Assembly (NCBI RefSeq): GCF_047345415.1
Contig: NZ_JBLFEP010000004.1
Location: forward strand, 1 to 64,000
Length of the DNA: 64,000 bases
Source of the DNA: Maribacter_C sp947494565
GTDB taxonomy: Bacteria; Bacteroidota; Bacteroidia; Flavobacteriales; Flavobacteriaceae
Direction of reading: 5' to 3'
Position numbers and translations under genes: made by a program. The stretch's first letter is position 1, and every line of letters begins with the position of its first letter. Shown here one piece after another: positions 44,943-54,263 of the stretch. The notes beneath the pieces are model-generated. The model did not search any database. It was not told the origin of the DNA and was given only the letters and a program-made list of their open reading frames with translations.

Positions 44943-44985
44943 CAAAGCTAGGTAGCCCGCACGATTCAAAATATGACTAAAGTCA
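44943..44985 (-). promoter_or_regulatory. FNR-type box 6 and -7 element (hemN)
   Basis: On the minus strand TGACTTTAGTCA (44985-44974), 23 bases, then TAGCTTTG (44950-44943), an exact TAnnTTTG. The hemN start lies 21 bases further. Confidence 0.85.
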
Positions 44986-45159
44986 TGTTTGACTTGGCCT
45001 TTGTGTTTTTGGACCGCCAGAAAGACATATGAGTTACTTTTTAACCCATTGTTGAGCTATTGTCTAGTAAGAATAGGTATTATCGTGTCATACTTTCGCT
45101 ATATTTAAACAGCATTATCCATATACCGATCAGCTTGAACAAGTGAAACAACCGACCTT

Positions 45160-46851
45160 ATGAAAATCAAATCCATCGCTTCTACTATCGTTTTTAGCGT
45201 GGCACTCGTATTCCTTTTTATTTCTTGTGATGGAAAAGAAGAAGAAAAAGCCCGTTCCCAAAAACCGAACATTATTTACATCATGTCAGATGATCACACT
45301 ACGCAAGGCTTTGGGATCTACGGCAGCAGATTGGCAGCACTAAATCCGACGCCGAATCTCGATGCACTTGCCAAAGAGGGGATGATCTTTGACAACGCTT
45401 TCGTGAACAATGCTATTTGTGTTCCGAGTAGGGCTGCCATTATCACCGGACAACGAGCACAGACCAACGGGGTATTGGATTTAGAAGGGGCGATTGCTCC
45501 GGAAAAACAATTCCTTCCAAAGGAAATGAAGAAATTAGGCTATCAGACCGCCATTGTCGGTAAGTGGCATCTACATCATGAACCTGCCGCTTTTGATTTC
45601 TATCAGGTATTGCCCGGACAGGGAAAGTATTATGATCCCGAATTCCGGGTCCAAGGTGAAAATCCATGGCCGGAAAACGTGGTTCAAACCAAGGGGCATT
45701 CGTCCGATATGATTATGGATGCTACCCTGGACTATCTCAAAAATAAAAGGAATCCCGATCAACCTTTTTTCTTGATGCATCATTTTAAGGCACCCCATGA
45801 TGATTTCGAATATGCCCCGCGCTATGAGGACTATCTTGCGGATACGTTTATCCCCGAGCCTGAAAGTCTGTATGCTATCGGAAACCATGGTTCCGAAGCC
45901 ATTCGGGGCACCAATGATTCATTAACGCGAATTGTGGGTTCATCGGTCTCCCATCGAAATGTCATTCGAAACCAGGCCATGAATATTTATTGGAATGACA
46001 GTACCATTTATAAACAATACCGAAATGCACGGGATATCAAACCGGAAGAATATGTGAAATGGCAAATTGACGAGGAAGAACGAAACTATACCAGTAAAGT
46101 CTATCAAGATTATTTAAAAAAGTACTTGCGCTGCGTAAAGGGGGTCGATGACAATATCAAACGCCTGTTGGATTACCTGAAGGAAGAAAATCTTCTTGAA
46201 AACACCATCATCGTCTATACCGGCGACCAAGGCTTTATGCTTGGCGAACATGATTATATCGACAAACGCTGGATGTACGATGAATCGATGCGAATGCCCT
46301 TCTTTGTGCGCTACCCTGAAAGAATCAAAGCAGCTAGCCGCACGGATGCCATCATCAACAATACTGATTTCGCCCCTACGATGATCGAATTGGCTGGTGG
46401 AACAACCCCAGAGTATATGCAAGGAAAAAGTTTCAAAACCATTTTAGAAACCGGTAACGAGCCCGCAGATTGGCAAAAGGCCACCTATTACCGCTATTGG
46501 ATGCATTTGGCCCACCGCCATCAAAATCCTGCGCATTTTGGTGTACGTACCAAAGATTATAAACTGATATTTTATTATGGCAAATACTGGGTCGATACCG
46601 ATGATCCAAAGGCCACCTGGAATAAGGAGAGCTGGGGTAACGACTTTACCAACCACACGCCTCCCGCTTGGGAGTTTTACGATTTGAAAAAAGACCCGAA
46701 GGAAATGAACAATGCTTACGAAGACCCAGCATATACCGATACCATTGCCGATCTAAAGCGACAGCTCATTACGCTACGTGAAGAGCTGAATGAAACCGAC
46801 GCAAACTATCCACATATACAAAAAGTGATCGACGCACATTGGAACGATTAA
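45160..46851 (+). CDS. S1 family sulfatase, lipoprotein
   Basis: The 563-residue protein has a lipobox (ALVFLFISCDG), IIYIMSDDHTTQ (metal ligands), formylglycine motif CVPSR with Cys87, and GKWHLHHEP, GDQGFMLGEHD. It opens the galactan operon: the FAD oxidoreductase gene starts 8 bases after its stop. Several possible -7 elements (TACTTTCG at 45091, TATATTTA at 45100) precede it, but no -33 partner is clear. Likely removes sulfate from agar, porphyran or carrageenan fragments; position unknown. Confidence 0.9.
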   Translation: MKIKSIASTIVFSVALVFLFISCDGKEEEKARSQKPNIIYIMSDDHTTQGFGIYGSRLAALNPTPNLDALAKEGMIFDNAFVNNAICVPSRAAIITGQRAQTNGVLDLEGAIAPEKQFLPKEMKKLGYQTAIVGKWHLHHEPAAFDFYQVLPGQGKYYDPEFRVQGENPWPENVVQTKGHSSDMIMDATLDYLKNKRNPDQPFFLMHHFKAPHDDFEYAPRYEDYLADTFIPEPESLYAIGNHGSEAIRGTNDSLTRIVGSSVSHRNVIRNQAMNIYWNDSTIYKQYRNARDIKPEEYVKWQIDEEERNYTSKVYQDYLKKYLRCVKGVDDNIKRLLDYLKEENLLENTIIVYTGDQGFMLGEHDYIDKRWMYDESMRMPFFVRYPERIKAASRTDAIINNTDFAPTMIELAGGTTPEYMQGKSFKTILETGNEPADWQKATYYRYWMHLAHRHQNPAHFGVRTKDYKLIFYYGKYWVDTDDPKATWNKESWGNDFTNHTPPAWEFYDLKKDPKEMNNAYEDPAYTDTIADLKRQLITLREELNETDANYPHIQKVIDAHWND

Positions 46852-46859
46852 CATACGAA

Positions 46860-48656
46860 ATGAAAACACTTCACTACATAACCCTTCTTTGTGTCCTACT
46901 GGGAATGAACCGTCTCATCGGTCAAGACCTCCTAGTCGAAGCTGAGAGTTTCGACAATCCTGGAGGGTGGACCATTGACCCACAATTCGAGCAGCAAATG
47001 GGATCACCGTATTTATTGGCCCATGGTATCGGTGAGCCTGTACAAAATGCCACAACCCAGGTGTCGTTTGAATCACTAGGGGAATATCATATCTGGGTCC
47101 GTACAAAAAACTGGGTCCCCGGTGATTGGGAGGCCCCTGGCCAATTTCAGCTGAAAATAGGAGAAAAAACACTAGATAAGGTATTAGGGCTCCGTTCCGG
47201 CTGGGGCTGGGAATATGTCGATAAAATGGGCATCACCGATAAGCAAATCGATATAGAACTGGTGGATCTCACCGGATTCGATGGTAGGTGCGATGCCATT
47301 TATTTTTCAACAAAATACGAAGAGCCGCCATCGGCATTCAAAAAGTTAGTTGAATGGCGCAAGAAAGTAAAAGCTGAACCGAATGCTCCATCATTGACCA
47401 AATCGTATGACTTGGTAGTCATCGGAGGGGGAATCGCTGGATGTGCCGCCTCTATAGCGGCGGCGGAAGAGGGACTCAAAGTGGCTTTGATTCATGATCG
47501 ACCGGTTTTGGGCGGAAATGCCAGTGAAGAGATTCGTGTACATACCTTGGGTATCTATGGGAATTTTGAGCGTATTCTTAAGAAATTGGATACGGAGCAC
47601 TATCCAAATGGAAGTGCCGAAGCGAAAGCAGATCAGAAAAAAAGGGATGACAACGTAAAGAGTTATAAGAACATCGATCTATTTTTAAACCACAGGGCAT
47701 ACGACGCAAAAGCCGAAGATAATTCAATTCAATATGTCGATGCCAGACATACCGCCACTGGTCATCGCATTCGTTTTACCGCGCCCCGTTTTGTAGATTC
47801 CACCGGTGACGGATGGATCGGTTTTTGGGCAGGTGCGGAATTCAACTATGGGCGCGAGAGCTCCGAAACCTACGACGAAACCTGGGAAGAACATGGTGAA
47901 CTATGGACCCCGACCGAACCCGATGATGCGGTTATGGGGTCTTCCGTACTGTGGGGTTCAAAGGAGACAGAGGTAGCACAAGAATTTCCTGATGTTCCCT
48001 GGGCCATGTCCGTAGCAAAAAAATATGCAAGGGTCGCCGGAGAGTGGCAATGGGAATTCAGTAGTCCCGACCACAATCAAATCGATGATGCCGAAGATAT
48101 TCGAGACCATATGTTACGTGCGATTTACGGCTCGTTCGCCAATGCCAAAAAAGATTCATTGAATAGCAAGCGAAAGTTGGAGTGGGTTTCCTCCCTTGTC
48201 GGAAAACGCGAATCACGACGCTTGGTCGGTGACCATATCTTCACCTTCAACGATGCCAAAGAAGGGCGTAAGTTTCCTGATGGAGTCGTTATCGAGGTTC
48301 GCGATGTGGATATTCACTACCAGACTGTTTTGGAAGATGAAGAAAATCCCGATTTTATTTCCGAGGCGTTGTTCTACAAGACACCGCAATACTACATTCC
48401 CTATCGCAGTCTCTATTCCAAGAACATTTCGAACTTATTTATGGCCGGGCGAAATTTCAGTTGCTCGCATGCGGGACTCGGTGGTCCACGGGTCATGCGC
48501 ACAACCGGACAAATGGGGGCCGCGGTGGGTTTTGCTGCGGCATTGTGCAAAAAGTACGACGTCAACCCCCGAGAAATCTATACGGGTTATTTAGAGGAGT
48601 ATCTGGCCCTGATCGAACGACAAAAATTTGAAAAAATTCCAGAATCGAAAAAATGA
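46860..48656 (+). CDS. secreted FAD-dependent oxidoreductase with N-terminal sugar-binding-like domain
   Basis: The start at 46860 (MKTLHYITLLCVLLGMNRLI) gives a signal peptide ending at GQ; the frame is open 7 codons further up. Residues 20-155 form a beta-sandwich of the carbohydrate-binding kind (LLVEAESFDNPGGW). From about 183 an FAD domain begins (YDLVVIGGGIAGCAASIAAA), with EEIRVHTLGIYG and, near the end, FMAGRNFSCSHAGLGGPR. It resembles the PF12831 family. Redox chemistry on a sugar is probable; the electron acceptor may be the flavin-carrying protein encoded next (4-bp overlap). Confidence 0.85.
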   Translation: MKTLHYITLLCVLLGMNRLIGQDLLVEAESFDNPGGWTIDPQFEQQMGSPYLLAHGIGEPVQNATTQVSFESLGEYHIWVRTKNWVPGDWEAPGQFQLKIGEKTLDKVLGLRSGWGWEYVDKMGITDKQIDIELVDLTGFDGRCDAIYFSTKYEEPPSAFKKLVEWRKKVKAEPNAPSLTKSYDLVVIGGGIAGCAASIAAAEEGLKVALIHDRPVLGGNASEEIRVHTLGIYGNFERILKKLDTEHYPNGSAEAKADQKKRDDNVKSYKNIDLFLNHRAYDAKAEDNSIQYVDARHTATGHRIRFTAPRFVDSTGDGWIGFWAGAEFNYGRESSETYDETWEEHGELWTPTEPDDAVMGSSVLWGSKETEVAQEFPDVPWAMSVAKKYARVAGEWQWEFSSPDHNQIDDAEDIRDHMLRAIYGSFANAKKDSLNSKRKLEWVSSLVGKRESRRLVGDHIFTFNDAKEGRKFPDGVVIEVRDVDIHYQTVLEDEENPDFISEALFYKTPQYYIPYRSLYSKNISNLFMAGRNFSCSHAGLGGPRVMRTTGQMGAAVGFAAALCKKYDVNPREIYTGYLEEYLALIERQKFEKIPESKK

Positions 48657-49738
48657 GAACCCTCCTTTTTCTGGTTTTAGTAGGTCTACTTTCCGGAACC
48701 CGTCCAATTCCGAAAGAGTTCATGGATAGTCCTCCGGAATACTTTGTGCTCGAGTGGAAAGAGGGTATAAGATTGCATCACGAACCAACAGATTTTTTTA
48801 TTGAGATAGATTCCTACGGCAGGCAAGAGGTGCTTGCATTGGTCGATGAAAAAAAAGCACCTATATTGTATACAGCGGATATAGCTACCCCTGTTTGTGC
48901 AGATGGTGAATGCAAACTGATGAACATCAAATTCTATTGGACGTTGTTAGGCGAGTACGCCGGATTTGACCGATACCCCATGATGCCTTTGACCAAACAT
49001 GACCATGATGTCTTTGAAGAAGAGGACTATCAAAAACTGCATCGTCTTTTAAATGATGATAAAAGCCCTTTAGGTCGCCGAACAATCGACCAACTGGTTG
49101 AAAAGCCAACAATGAGAACGGTAAATGGGGTTGACGCCATTTCCGGTGCCACCATTACCCAAGTTAAGGAAGCCGTGGTTTCAGGGGCCCTATACTCGTG
49201 TTATACGGCATGGCACTTGGTTCATGGAGACATTCAAGAACAGTTAAAAGCACATACGCTGGCTACCTTAGACAAGGAAACGACCCAACATATGCTCTAT
49301 AGCGTAAATCCTGGGTATCAATTATTTGCATTGAACCATATGGATATTCCTGAATACGGGACACATTATGAACAGTTGGCCCAAATCTTTAGAACCGGTA
49401 CCCCACTTGTGCGCAGCATTGTCGCCAAAAGGTTAACCTCGAAATTTAAGGATGTGCCCCAATTGCAACGTCCTTTTTGGGATGCGTTTGAGATTGTGGA
49501 TTCGAGCAGTAGAAGCTTGATGATTAAATATTTAGCGCAAGCGCCCGATTATGTTCCCGAACTGCTCTCCAAAAAACTGGGTGCGATGAGCAAGAATCAA
49601 CTCAAGGGCTTTTTTAATTATTTGAGGGGAAACAATGTGCTGCAAACCCAAACGCGTGTGAACATTCTCGAATTTTCAAAATCCGAAAATCAGACCTATG
49701 CCTATTTGGCACGGGAATTTCTTGAAGAATTGGAATGA
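48653..49738 (+). CDS. secreted FMN-attachment (FMN_bind-like) protein with helical repeat tail
   Basis: The 361-residue protein has a weak signal peptide (LLFLVLVGLLSG) and, at 161-169, DAISGATIT, which fits the Dx2SGAT motif where FMN is joined to a threonine by ApbE; the candidate is Thr167. C-terminal residues about 205-361 look like helical HEAT-type repeats. It overlaps the FAD oxidoreductase by 4 bases, so the two are likely partners, one holding FAD and the other covalent FMN. No ApbE gene is in the window. Motif seen directly; flavinylation inferred. Confidence 0.72.
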   Translation: MRTLLFLVLVGLLSGTRPIPKEFMDSPPEYFVLEWKEGIRLHHEPTDFFIEIDSYGRQEVLALVDEKKAPILYTADIATPVCADGECKLMNIKFYWTLLGEYAGFDRYPMMPLTKHDHDVFEEEDYQKLHRLLNDDKSPLGRRTIDQLVEKPTMRTVNGVDAISGATITQVKEAVVSGALYSCYTAWHLVHGDIQEQLKAHTLATLDKETTQHMLYSVNPGYQLFALNHMDIPEYGTHYEQLAQIFRTGTPLVRSIVAKRLTSKFKDVPQLQRPFWDAFEIVDSSSRSLMIKYLAQAPDYVPELLSKKLGAMSKNQLKGFFNYLRGNNVLQTQTRVNILEFSKSENQTYAYLAREFLEELE

Positions 49739-49752
49739 TAACGTAACCGACC

Positions 49753-51051
49753 ATGAAAATCCCATTTATCTTATTCCATATCATCTCTTTCTTAATGGTG
49801 GTTTCCTGTGGTGAACCGGAAACCAAATCGGCCCCAGTTTCGGCGAAAATATCGAAAGCGGTCTTTCCGCATAAAATACCAACGGAGAAACCTGATATTC
49901 CTATGAGTACGGCTACCGAAAGAATGTTCGACTATCCTGGTAAAGGCATACATGACAATGAACTCTTTTCACAATTCAAGTATACGCCATTAGTGGGGTT
50001 TGATTACCACAACGAGGATGGAACGGTATCAAGACGTGACCCTTCAAGACCCATAAAGGTTAACGGAACCTATTATATCTACTATACCAAAAGGCAGACA
50101 AAGATCCCACCGATAGGAGCTAAAAATGCGATTAAGGCCACTGATGAAATCCCATCCACGGATTGGGACTTATGTGATATTTGGTATGCGACAAGTATCG
50201 ATGGTACTACTTGGGAAGAACAGGGAATAGCAGTAGCCCGACCCGAAAAACCGAATTCAGGTTGGCGTTCAGTAGCCACGCCCGACATCTTGATCTGGAA
50301 AGGCAAATATTACCTGTACTATCAGGCCTTTGATGAACCAAGCGGCCTTCGTGGTGATTGGTGCCCGGTGTCCGTTTCATACGCCGATAGTCCAGCTGGA
50401 CCTTGGACCCACGGTGCCGACAAGGTCATTCCTTTTGGAAAAAAGGGGGAATGGGACCAAGATGCAACCCATGATCCACACCCTATTGTATTTAGGAACA
50501 GGATTTACCTCTATTACAAGGCTGCCTTTAATAAATGGCCAGAAATAAGGGATCGGTATGCTGTTGGCCACGGATTGGTTATTTCGGATGACCCCTTAGG
50601 TCCGTTTGAGAAACACCCGTTGAATCCGGTGATGACCTCAGGACATGAAACCACCTACTTTCCCTTTAAAAAGGGAGTAGCCGCTTTGACCATAAGGGAT
50701 GGAAATGAGCGTGAGACCATGCAATATTCCGAAGATGGGGTAAATTTTGAAATAGCTTCCAGTCTTTCGTTCACACCTGTAGCCGCGGCCCCCCATATTC
50801 CGGATGCCTTTACTAATACGGATTATGGAAAGGGATTTACCTGGGGACTCTGTCATTTTATCAATGCCGGTGGTGCAGGGAAACAACATTCCATTATGGC
50901 CCGTTTTGATTGTGATTTAAGCTTAGACTATGACAATCCACAGGTCTTTAAGAAAAGTACGGTATGGCACAAGCCCGAAGTATACTTCCAACAAGGTCTT
51001 GATAAGCAAACTAAACTACAAAATGTCAATAAGGATAAAACCGTGGAATGA
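49753..51051 (+). CDS. GH117 family glycoside hydrolase (copy 1), lipoprotein
   Basis: The 432-residue protein has a lipobox (FLMVVSCGE) and the five-blade propeller pattern of GH117: NELFSQFKYTPL helix, SRRDPS with Asp96, TDWDLCDIWYATS, HDPHP with Asp241, and SGHET with His298 and Glu299. GH117 enzymes release 3,6-anhydro-L-galactose from the non-reducing end of neoagaro-oligosaccharides. It shares about half its visible motifs with the second copy but differs after SGHET (FPFKKG instead of FPFKEG) and has an odd WCPVSVSY in place of DCPVAVSY, so it may belong to a less studied clade. Confidence 0.88.
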   Translation: MKIPFILFHIISFLMVVSCGEPETKSAPVSAKISKAVFPHKIPTEKPDIPMSTATERMFDYPGKGIHDNELFSQFKYTPLVGFDYHNEDGTVSRRDPSRPIKVNGTYYIYYTKRQTKIPPIGAKNAIKATDEIPSTDWDLCDIWYATSIDGTTWEEQGIAVARPEKPNSGWRSVATPDILIWKGKYYLYYQAFDEPSGLRGDWCPVSVSYADSPAGPWTHGADKVIPFGKKGEWDQDATHDPHPIVFRNRIYLYYKAAFNKWPEIRDRYAVGHGLVISDDPLGPFEKHPLNPVMTSGHETTYFPFKKGVAALTIRDGNERETMQYSEDGVNFEIASSLSFTPVAAAPHIPDAFTNTDYGKGFTWGLCHFINAGGAGKQHSIMARFDCDLSLDYDNPQVFKKSTVWHKPEVYFQQGLDKQTKLQNVNKDKTVE

Positions 51052-52841
51052 AGTATCGCTTAATATACTGTACCTTCTTGATTTACCTCTCCTCATTTTC
51101 GCAAAAGGGAGTTCAATCAAGACAACCCAATGTCATCTTGATCCTGACCGATGACCAAGGGATCGGTGAGCTTGGTGCCCACGGGAATCCGTGGATACAA
51201 ACCCCCAACATCGATAAATTTTACGGAAATGCCGTGCGCTTGACCGATTTTCATGTGAATCCCGTTTGTACTCCGACTCGAGCAGCAATCATGACCGGAC
51301 GCTACCCCATAAACAATGGAGCTTGGGCTACTTATAAAGGACGTGATGCCTTATCGCAGGGAGCCCTCACCATGGCAAAACTCTTTCAAACAAATGGATA
51401 TAAAACAGGAATTTTCGGGAAATGGCATTTAGGGGATAATTACCCTGTACGCCCCACTGATATGGGTTTTGATATGGCTGTACATCATAAGGCTGGGGGT
51501 GTTGGAGAATTATCTGATTACTGGGGCAATACCTATTTTAATGATACCTATTATGTAAATAATGAACCTAAAGAATTTAAAGGATACTGTACGGATGTAT
51601 GGTTTGAAGAGGCCATGAAATTCATAGAAAATCACAAAGCCCGTCCTTTTTTCATTTACCTCCCAACCAATGCACCGCATAGTCCATTTTACGTGGAGAA
51701 GAAGTATGCTGCTCCTTACCAGCCATTAAAGGGAAGCGACATATTGAATCCGGAGTTCTATGGCATGATTACCAATATCGACGAGAATTTCGGAACCCTT
51801 GAAAAGTTCTTGAAGAAGAACAAGATCGCCGACAATACCATTCTCATTTTCATGACCGATAATGGTACCTCTGACGGAATCAGCAAAGACGGAACCCTTG
51901 GTTACAACCATGGGTTTAGAGGAAAGAAGAATGACCGGACCGAGGGCGGACATCGGGTTCCCTTTTTCATTCGTTGGAAAGATGGAGATATCAAAGGAGG
52001 TTGGAATATTGATGAAGAAACGGCTCATATTGACCTGTTGCCTACATTGGCCAACTTATGTGGCATTTCCATTCCGAAAGAACGGCGATTGGACGGTTTG
52101 GATTTAAGTCCTCTACTCCTTAAAAAACAAACAGAACTGGAAGAACGCACTATTTTCATCCATAGTCGACAAGATTGGCGACAGCCACTTGATGTGGAGA
52201 ACACCTGTATCATCAAAGACCAATGGCGATTGATCAACGGTACCGAGTTGTACCATATCGAAAAAGACCGAATGCAGCTGAACAACCTCGCAAAAGAACA
52301 TCCAAGAGTTGTCGATCAGCTGCTAAAGGAAAATGCCGCCTTCCTCAAAAAGGCAAAAAAGAATGACACGTATTCCGAATTCCCCGCAGCAATAATTGGA
52401 AACGCCGATCAGCAAGAAATAAAATTGACCATTCAACATGCCATAGGTGATGATCTGGCCATCTGGAAAAGTGAACAGGTGGCAGCGGGTAAGAAGAACC
52501 AAAACAATACCCATGCCCTTGAAATTGAAAGGGAGGGCCATTATCGTATTTCATGTCGAAGATGGCCGAAGGAAAATCCTGGACGTATATGGGGAGTCCC
52601 TGAAAAGAACCCCAAAAATTGGTTTACCTATAAAGCCATCTCGCCCGAAAAGGTCCGAATACGAATCGCCAACCAGATCTTAGAAAAGAAAATCAGCAGG
52701 GAAGATGAGGCAATTGATTTTAGCGTCTATCTCGAAAAGGGGAAAACGTTTCTGGTCAATGATTTTATAGAAGGCGAACGCACCTATGGTGTTTACTATA
52801 CCTACCTCTCTCCTATTGAAGATAAACCCGCAAACCAATGA
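51048..52841 (+). CDS. S1 family sulfatase with C-terminal domain
   Basis: The 597-residue protein has a signal peptide (LIYCTFLIYLSSFSQKG), the metal site LILTDDQGIGE, formylglycine motif CTPTR with Cys74 then AAIMTGRYP, GKWHLG and FMTDNGTSDG. A beta-rich extension follows the core (about 450-597), similar in plan to the sulfatase at 12701. Its start overlaps the stop of GH117 copy 1 (ATGA) and its stop overlaps the start of copy 2, so all three are translated together. Confidence 0.9.
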   Translation: MKYRLIYCTFLIYLSSFSQKGVQSRQPNVILILTDDQGIGELGAHGNPWIQTPNIDKFYGNAVRLTDFHVNPVCTPTRAAIMTGRYPINNGAWATYKGRDALSQGALTMAKLFQTNGYKTGIFGKWHLGDNYPVRPTDMGFDMAVHHKAGGVGELSDYWGNTYFNDTYYVNNEPKEFKGYCTDVWFEEAMKFIENHKARPFFIYLPTNAPHSPFYVEKKYAAPYQPLKGSDILNPEFYGMITNIDENFGTLEKFLKKNKIADNTILIFMTDNGTSDGISKDGTLGYNHGFRGKKNDRTEGGHRVPFFIRWKDGDIKGGWNIDEETAHIDLLPTLANLCGISIPKERRLDGLDLSPLLLKKQTELEERTIFIHSRQDWRQPLDVENTCIIKDQWRLINGTELYHIEKDRMQLNNLAKEHPRVVDQLLKENAAFLKKAKKNDTYSEFPAAIIGNADQQEIKLTIQHAIGDDLAIWKSEQVAAGKKNQNNTHALEIEREGHYRISCRRWPKENPGRIWGVPEKNPKNWFTYKAISPEKVRIRIANQILEKKISREDEAIDFSVYLEKGKTFLVNDFIEGERTYGVYYTYLSPIEDKPANQ

Positions 52842-54133
52842 TAATCCATAGAAACTTTAAGTATCGTGCAATAGCCTTCGCTCTCATTGGGAGCGTATTG
52901 TTCAATTCCTGTGCTCAAAAACAGGTCGAAAAGAACGCTAGGCAAGATGAAGGAGGCTTCCCGTTTCATCTACCCGAAGAAAAACCGAAAAGGGCCCTGA
53001 GCGCCGCTATGGAAAGAATATATACCGATTATGCCTCACCAAGGCCAGAGCAGAACGAACTGTTCAGTCAATTCAAATATACCGAACTCGAGGGTTTTGA
53101 TTATAAGGATCACGACGGCACCATTTCACGTCGCGACCCTTCTAAAACTATTTTATATAAAGGCAAATACTATGTATGGTATACGCATCGTGAAACCCCT
53201 GTACCACCAGTCGGAATTCCCAATGCCTCGAAATCGAATGATACCATTCCATCATCGGATTGGGATCTAGCTGATATTTATTATGCGACTTCTGAAGACG
53301 GGTTTATCTGGGAAGAACAAGGAGTGGCCATACCAAGGCCACCGGCACCCAATGTCGGTCATCGTTCTGTGACCACTACCGATATTTTAGTGTGGAAAGG
53401 AAAATACTATTTATACTATCAAGCCTTTTCAGTGGCATCCGGTAAAAATGGAGGAGACGATTGCCCCGTAGCAGTATCCTATGCCGATTCTCCCGATGGA
53501 CCCTGGATACCCTATAACCAAGTCGTAATTCCCAATGGGGCGGAAGGCGAATGGGACCAAAACTCTATTCACGACCCCTACCCCTTGGTTCACAATGGTA
53601 AAATCTATCTGTATTACAAATCCGATTTTGGCGAGCGTCCCGACCTCGTTCGTATGCAAGGATTGGCCATAGCGGATGACCCTTTAGGCCCCTTTACAAA
53701 ACATCCCTTGAACCCCGTAATTACCTCAGGGCATGAAACATCACTGTTTCCATTTAAAGAAGGGGTTGCCGCCTTAGTCTATAAAGATGGACCTGAACAT
53801 AATACGGTACAGTATGCCGAAGATTGGGTGAACTTCGAAATTGCCTCCATCACGGAGCTAATGCCCTATGCGGCTGCTCCCTATGTTCCAGATGCTTTCA
53901 CGGACACCAAGAATGGTCGTGGAATCAGTTGGGGGATCGCCCATTTCATCAATGTTACGGACAATTGGAATAAGTTCAGTTCCAAACTGGTCCGTTTCGA
54001 TTGTGATCTAAGTCAAGACCTACACGACCCTGAAATGAAGAAACATCGTGTGGTACATTCACCAGAGGTGTATTTACAACAAGGGTTAAGTAAAAAACAG
54101 CGGAAACTGAGAAGTGAAAAACCACTAAAATAG
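52838..54133 (+). CDS. GH117 alpha-1,3-(3,6-anhydro)-L-galactosidase (copy 2)
   Basis: The 431-residue protein has a lipobox (IGSVLFNSCAQ) and is the better match to characterised GH117: SRRDPSK with Asp100, YYVWYTHRETP, WDLADIYYATS, HDPYP with Asp246, SGHETSLFPFKEG with His299 and Glu300, and PDAFTDTKNGRGI. It should remove terminal 3,6-anhydro-L-galactose from agar-derived oligosaccharides. It ends the first block of the operon; a 130-bp gap follows. Confidence 0.92.
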   Translation: MIIHRNFKYRAIAFALIGSVLFNSCAQKQVEKNARQDEGGFPFHLPEEKPKRALSAAMERIYTDYASPRPEQNELFSQFKYTELEGFDYKDHDGTISRRDPSKTILYKGKYYVWYTHRETPVPPVGIPNASKSNDTIPSSDWDLADIYYATSEDGFIWEEQGVAIPRPPAPNVGHRSVTTTDILVWKGKYYLYYQAFSVASGKNGGDDCPVAVSYADSPDGPWIPYNQVVIPNGAEGEWDQNSIHDPYPLVHNGKIYLYYKSDFGERPDLVRMQGLAIADDPLGPFTKHPLNPVITSGHETSLFPFKEGVAALVYKDGPEHNTVQYAEDWVNFEIASITELMPYAAAPYVPDAFTDTKNGRGISWGIAHFINVTDNWNKFSSKLVRFDCDLSQDLHDPEMKKHRVVHSPEVYLQQGLSKKQRKLRSEKPLK

Positions 54134-54263
54134 GCCTGCGAGCTTTGTATTTTACCCTTCTGAGGTTCCATAATTGTTTTTTGGGTTAAAATAGAGTTAG
54201 CTCCAGATAATTCCTGCAAATTCGAAGAAAAACGATAACGGTACTTTTGAAACCATAGAGACT

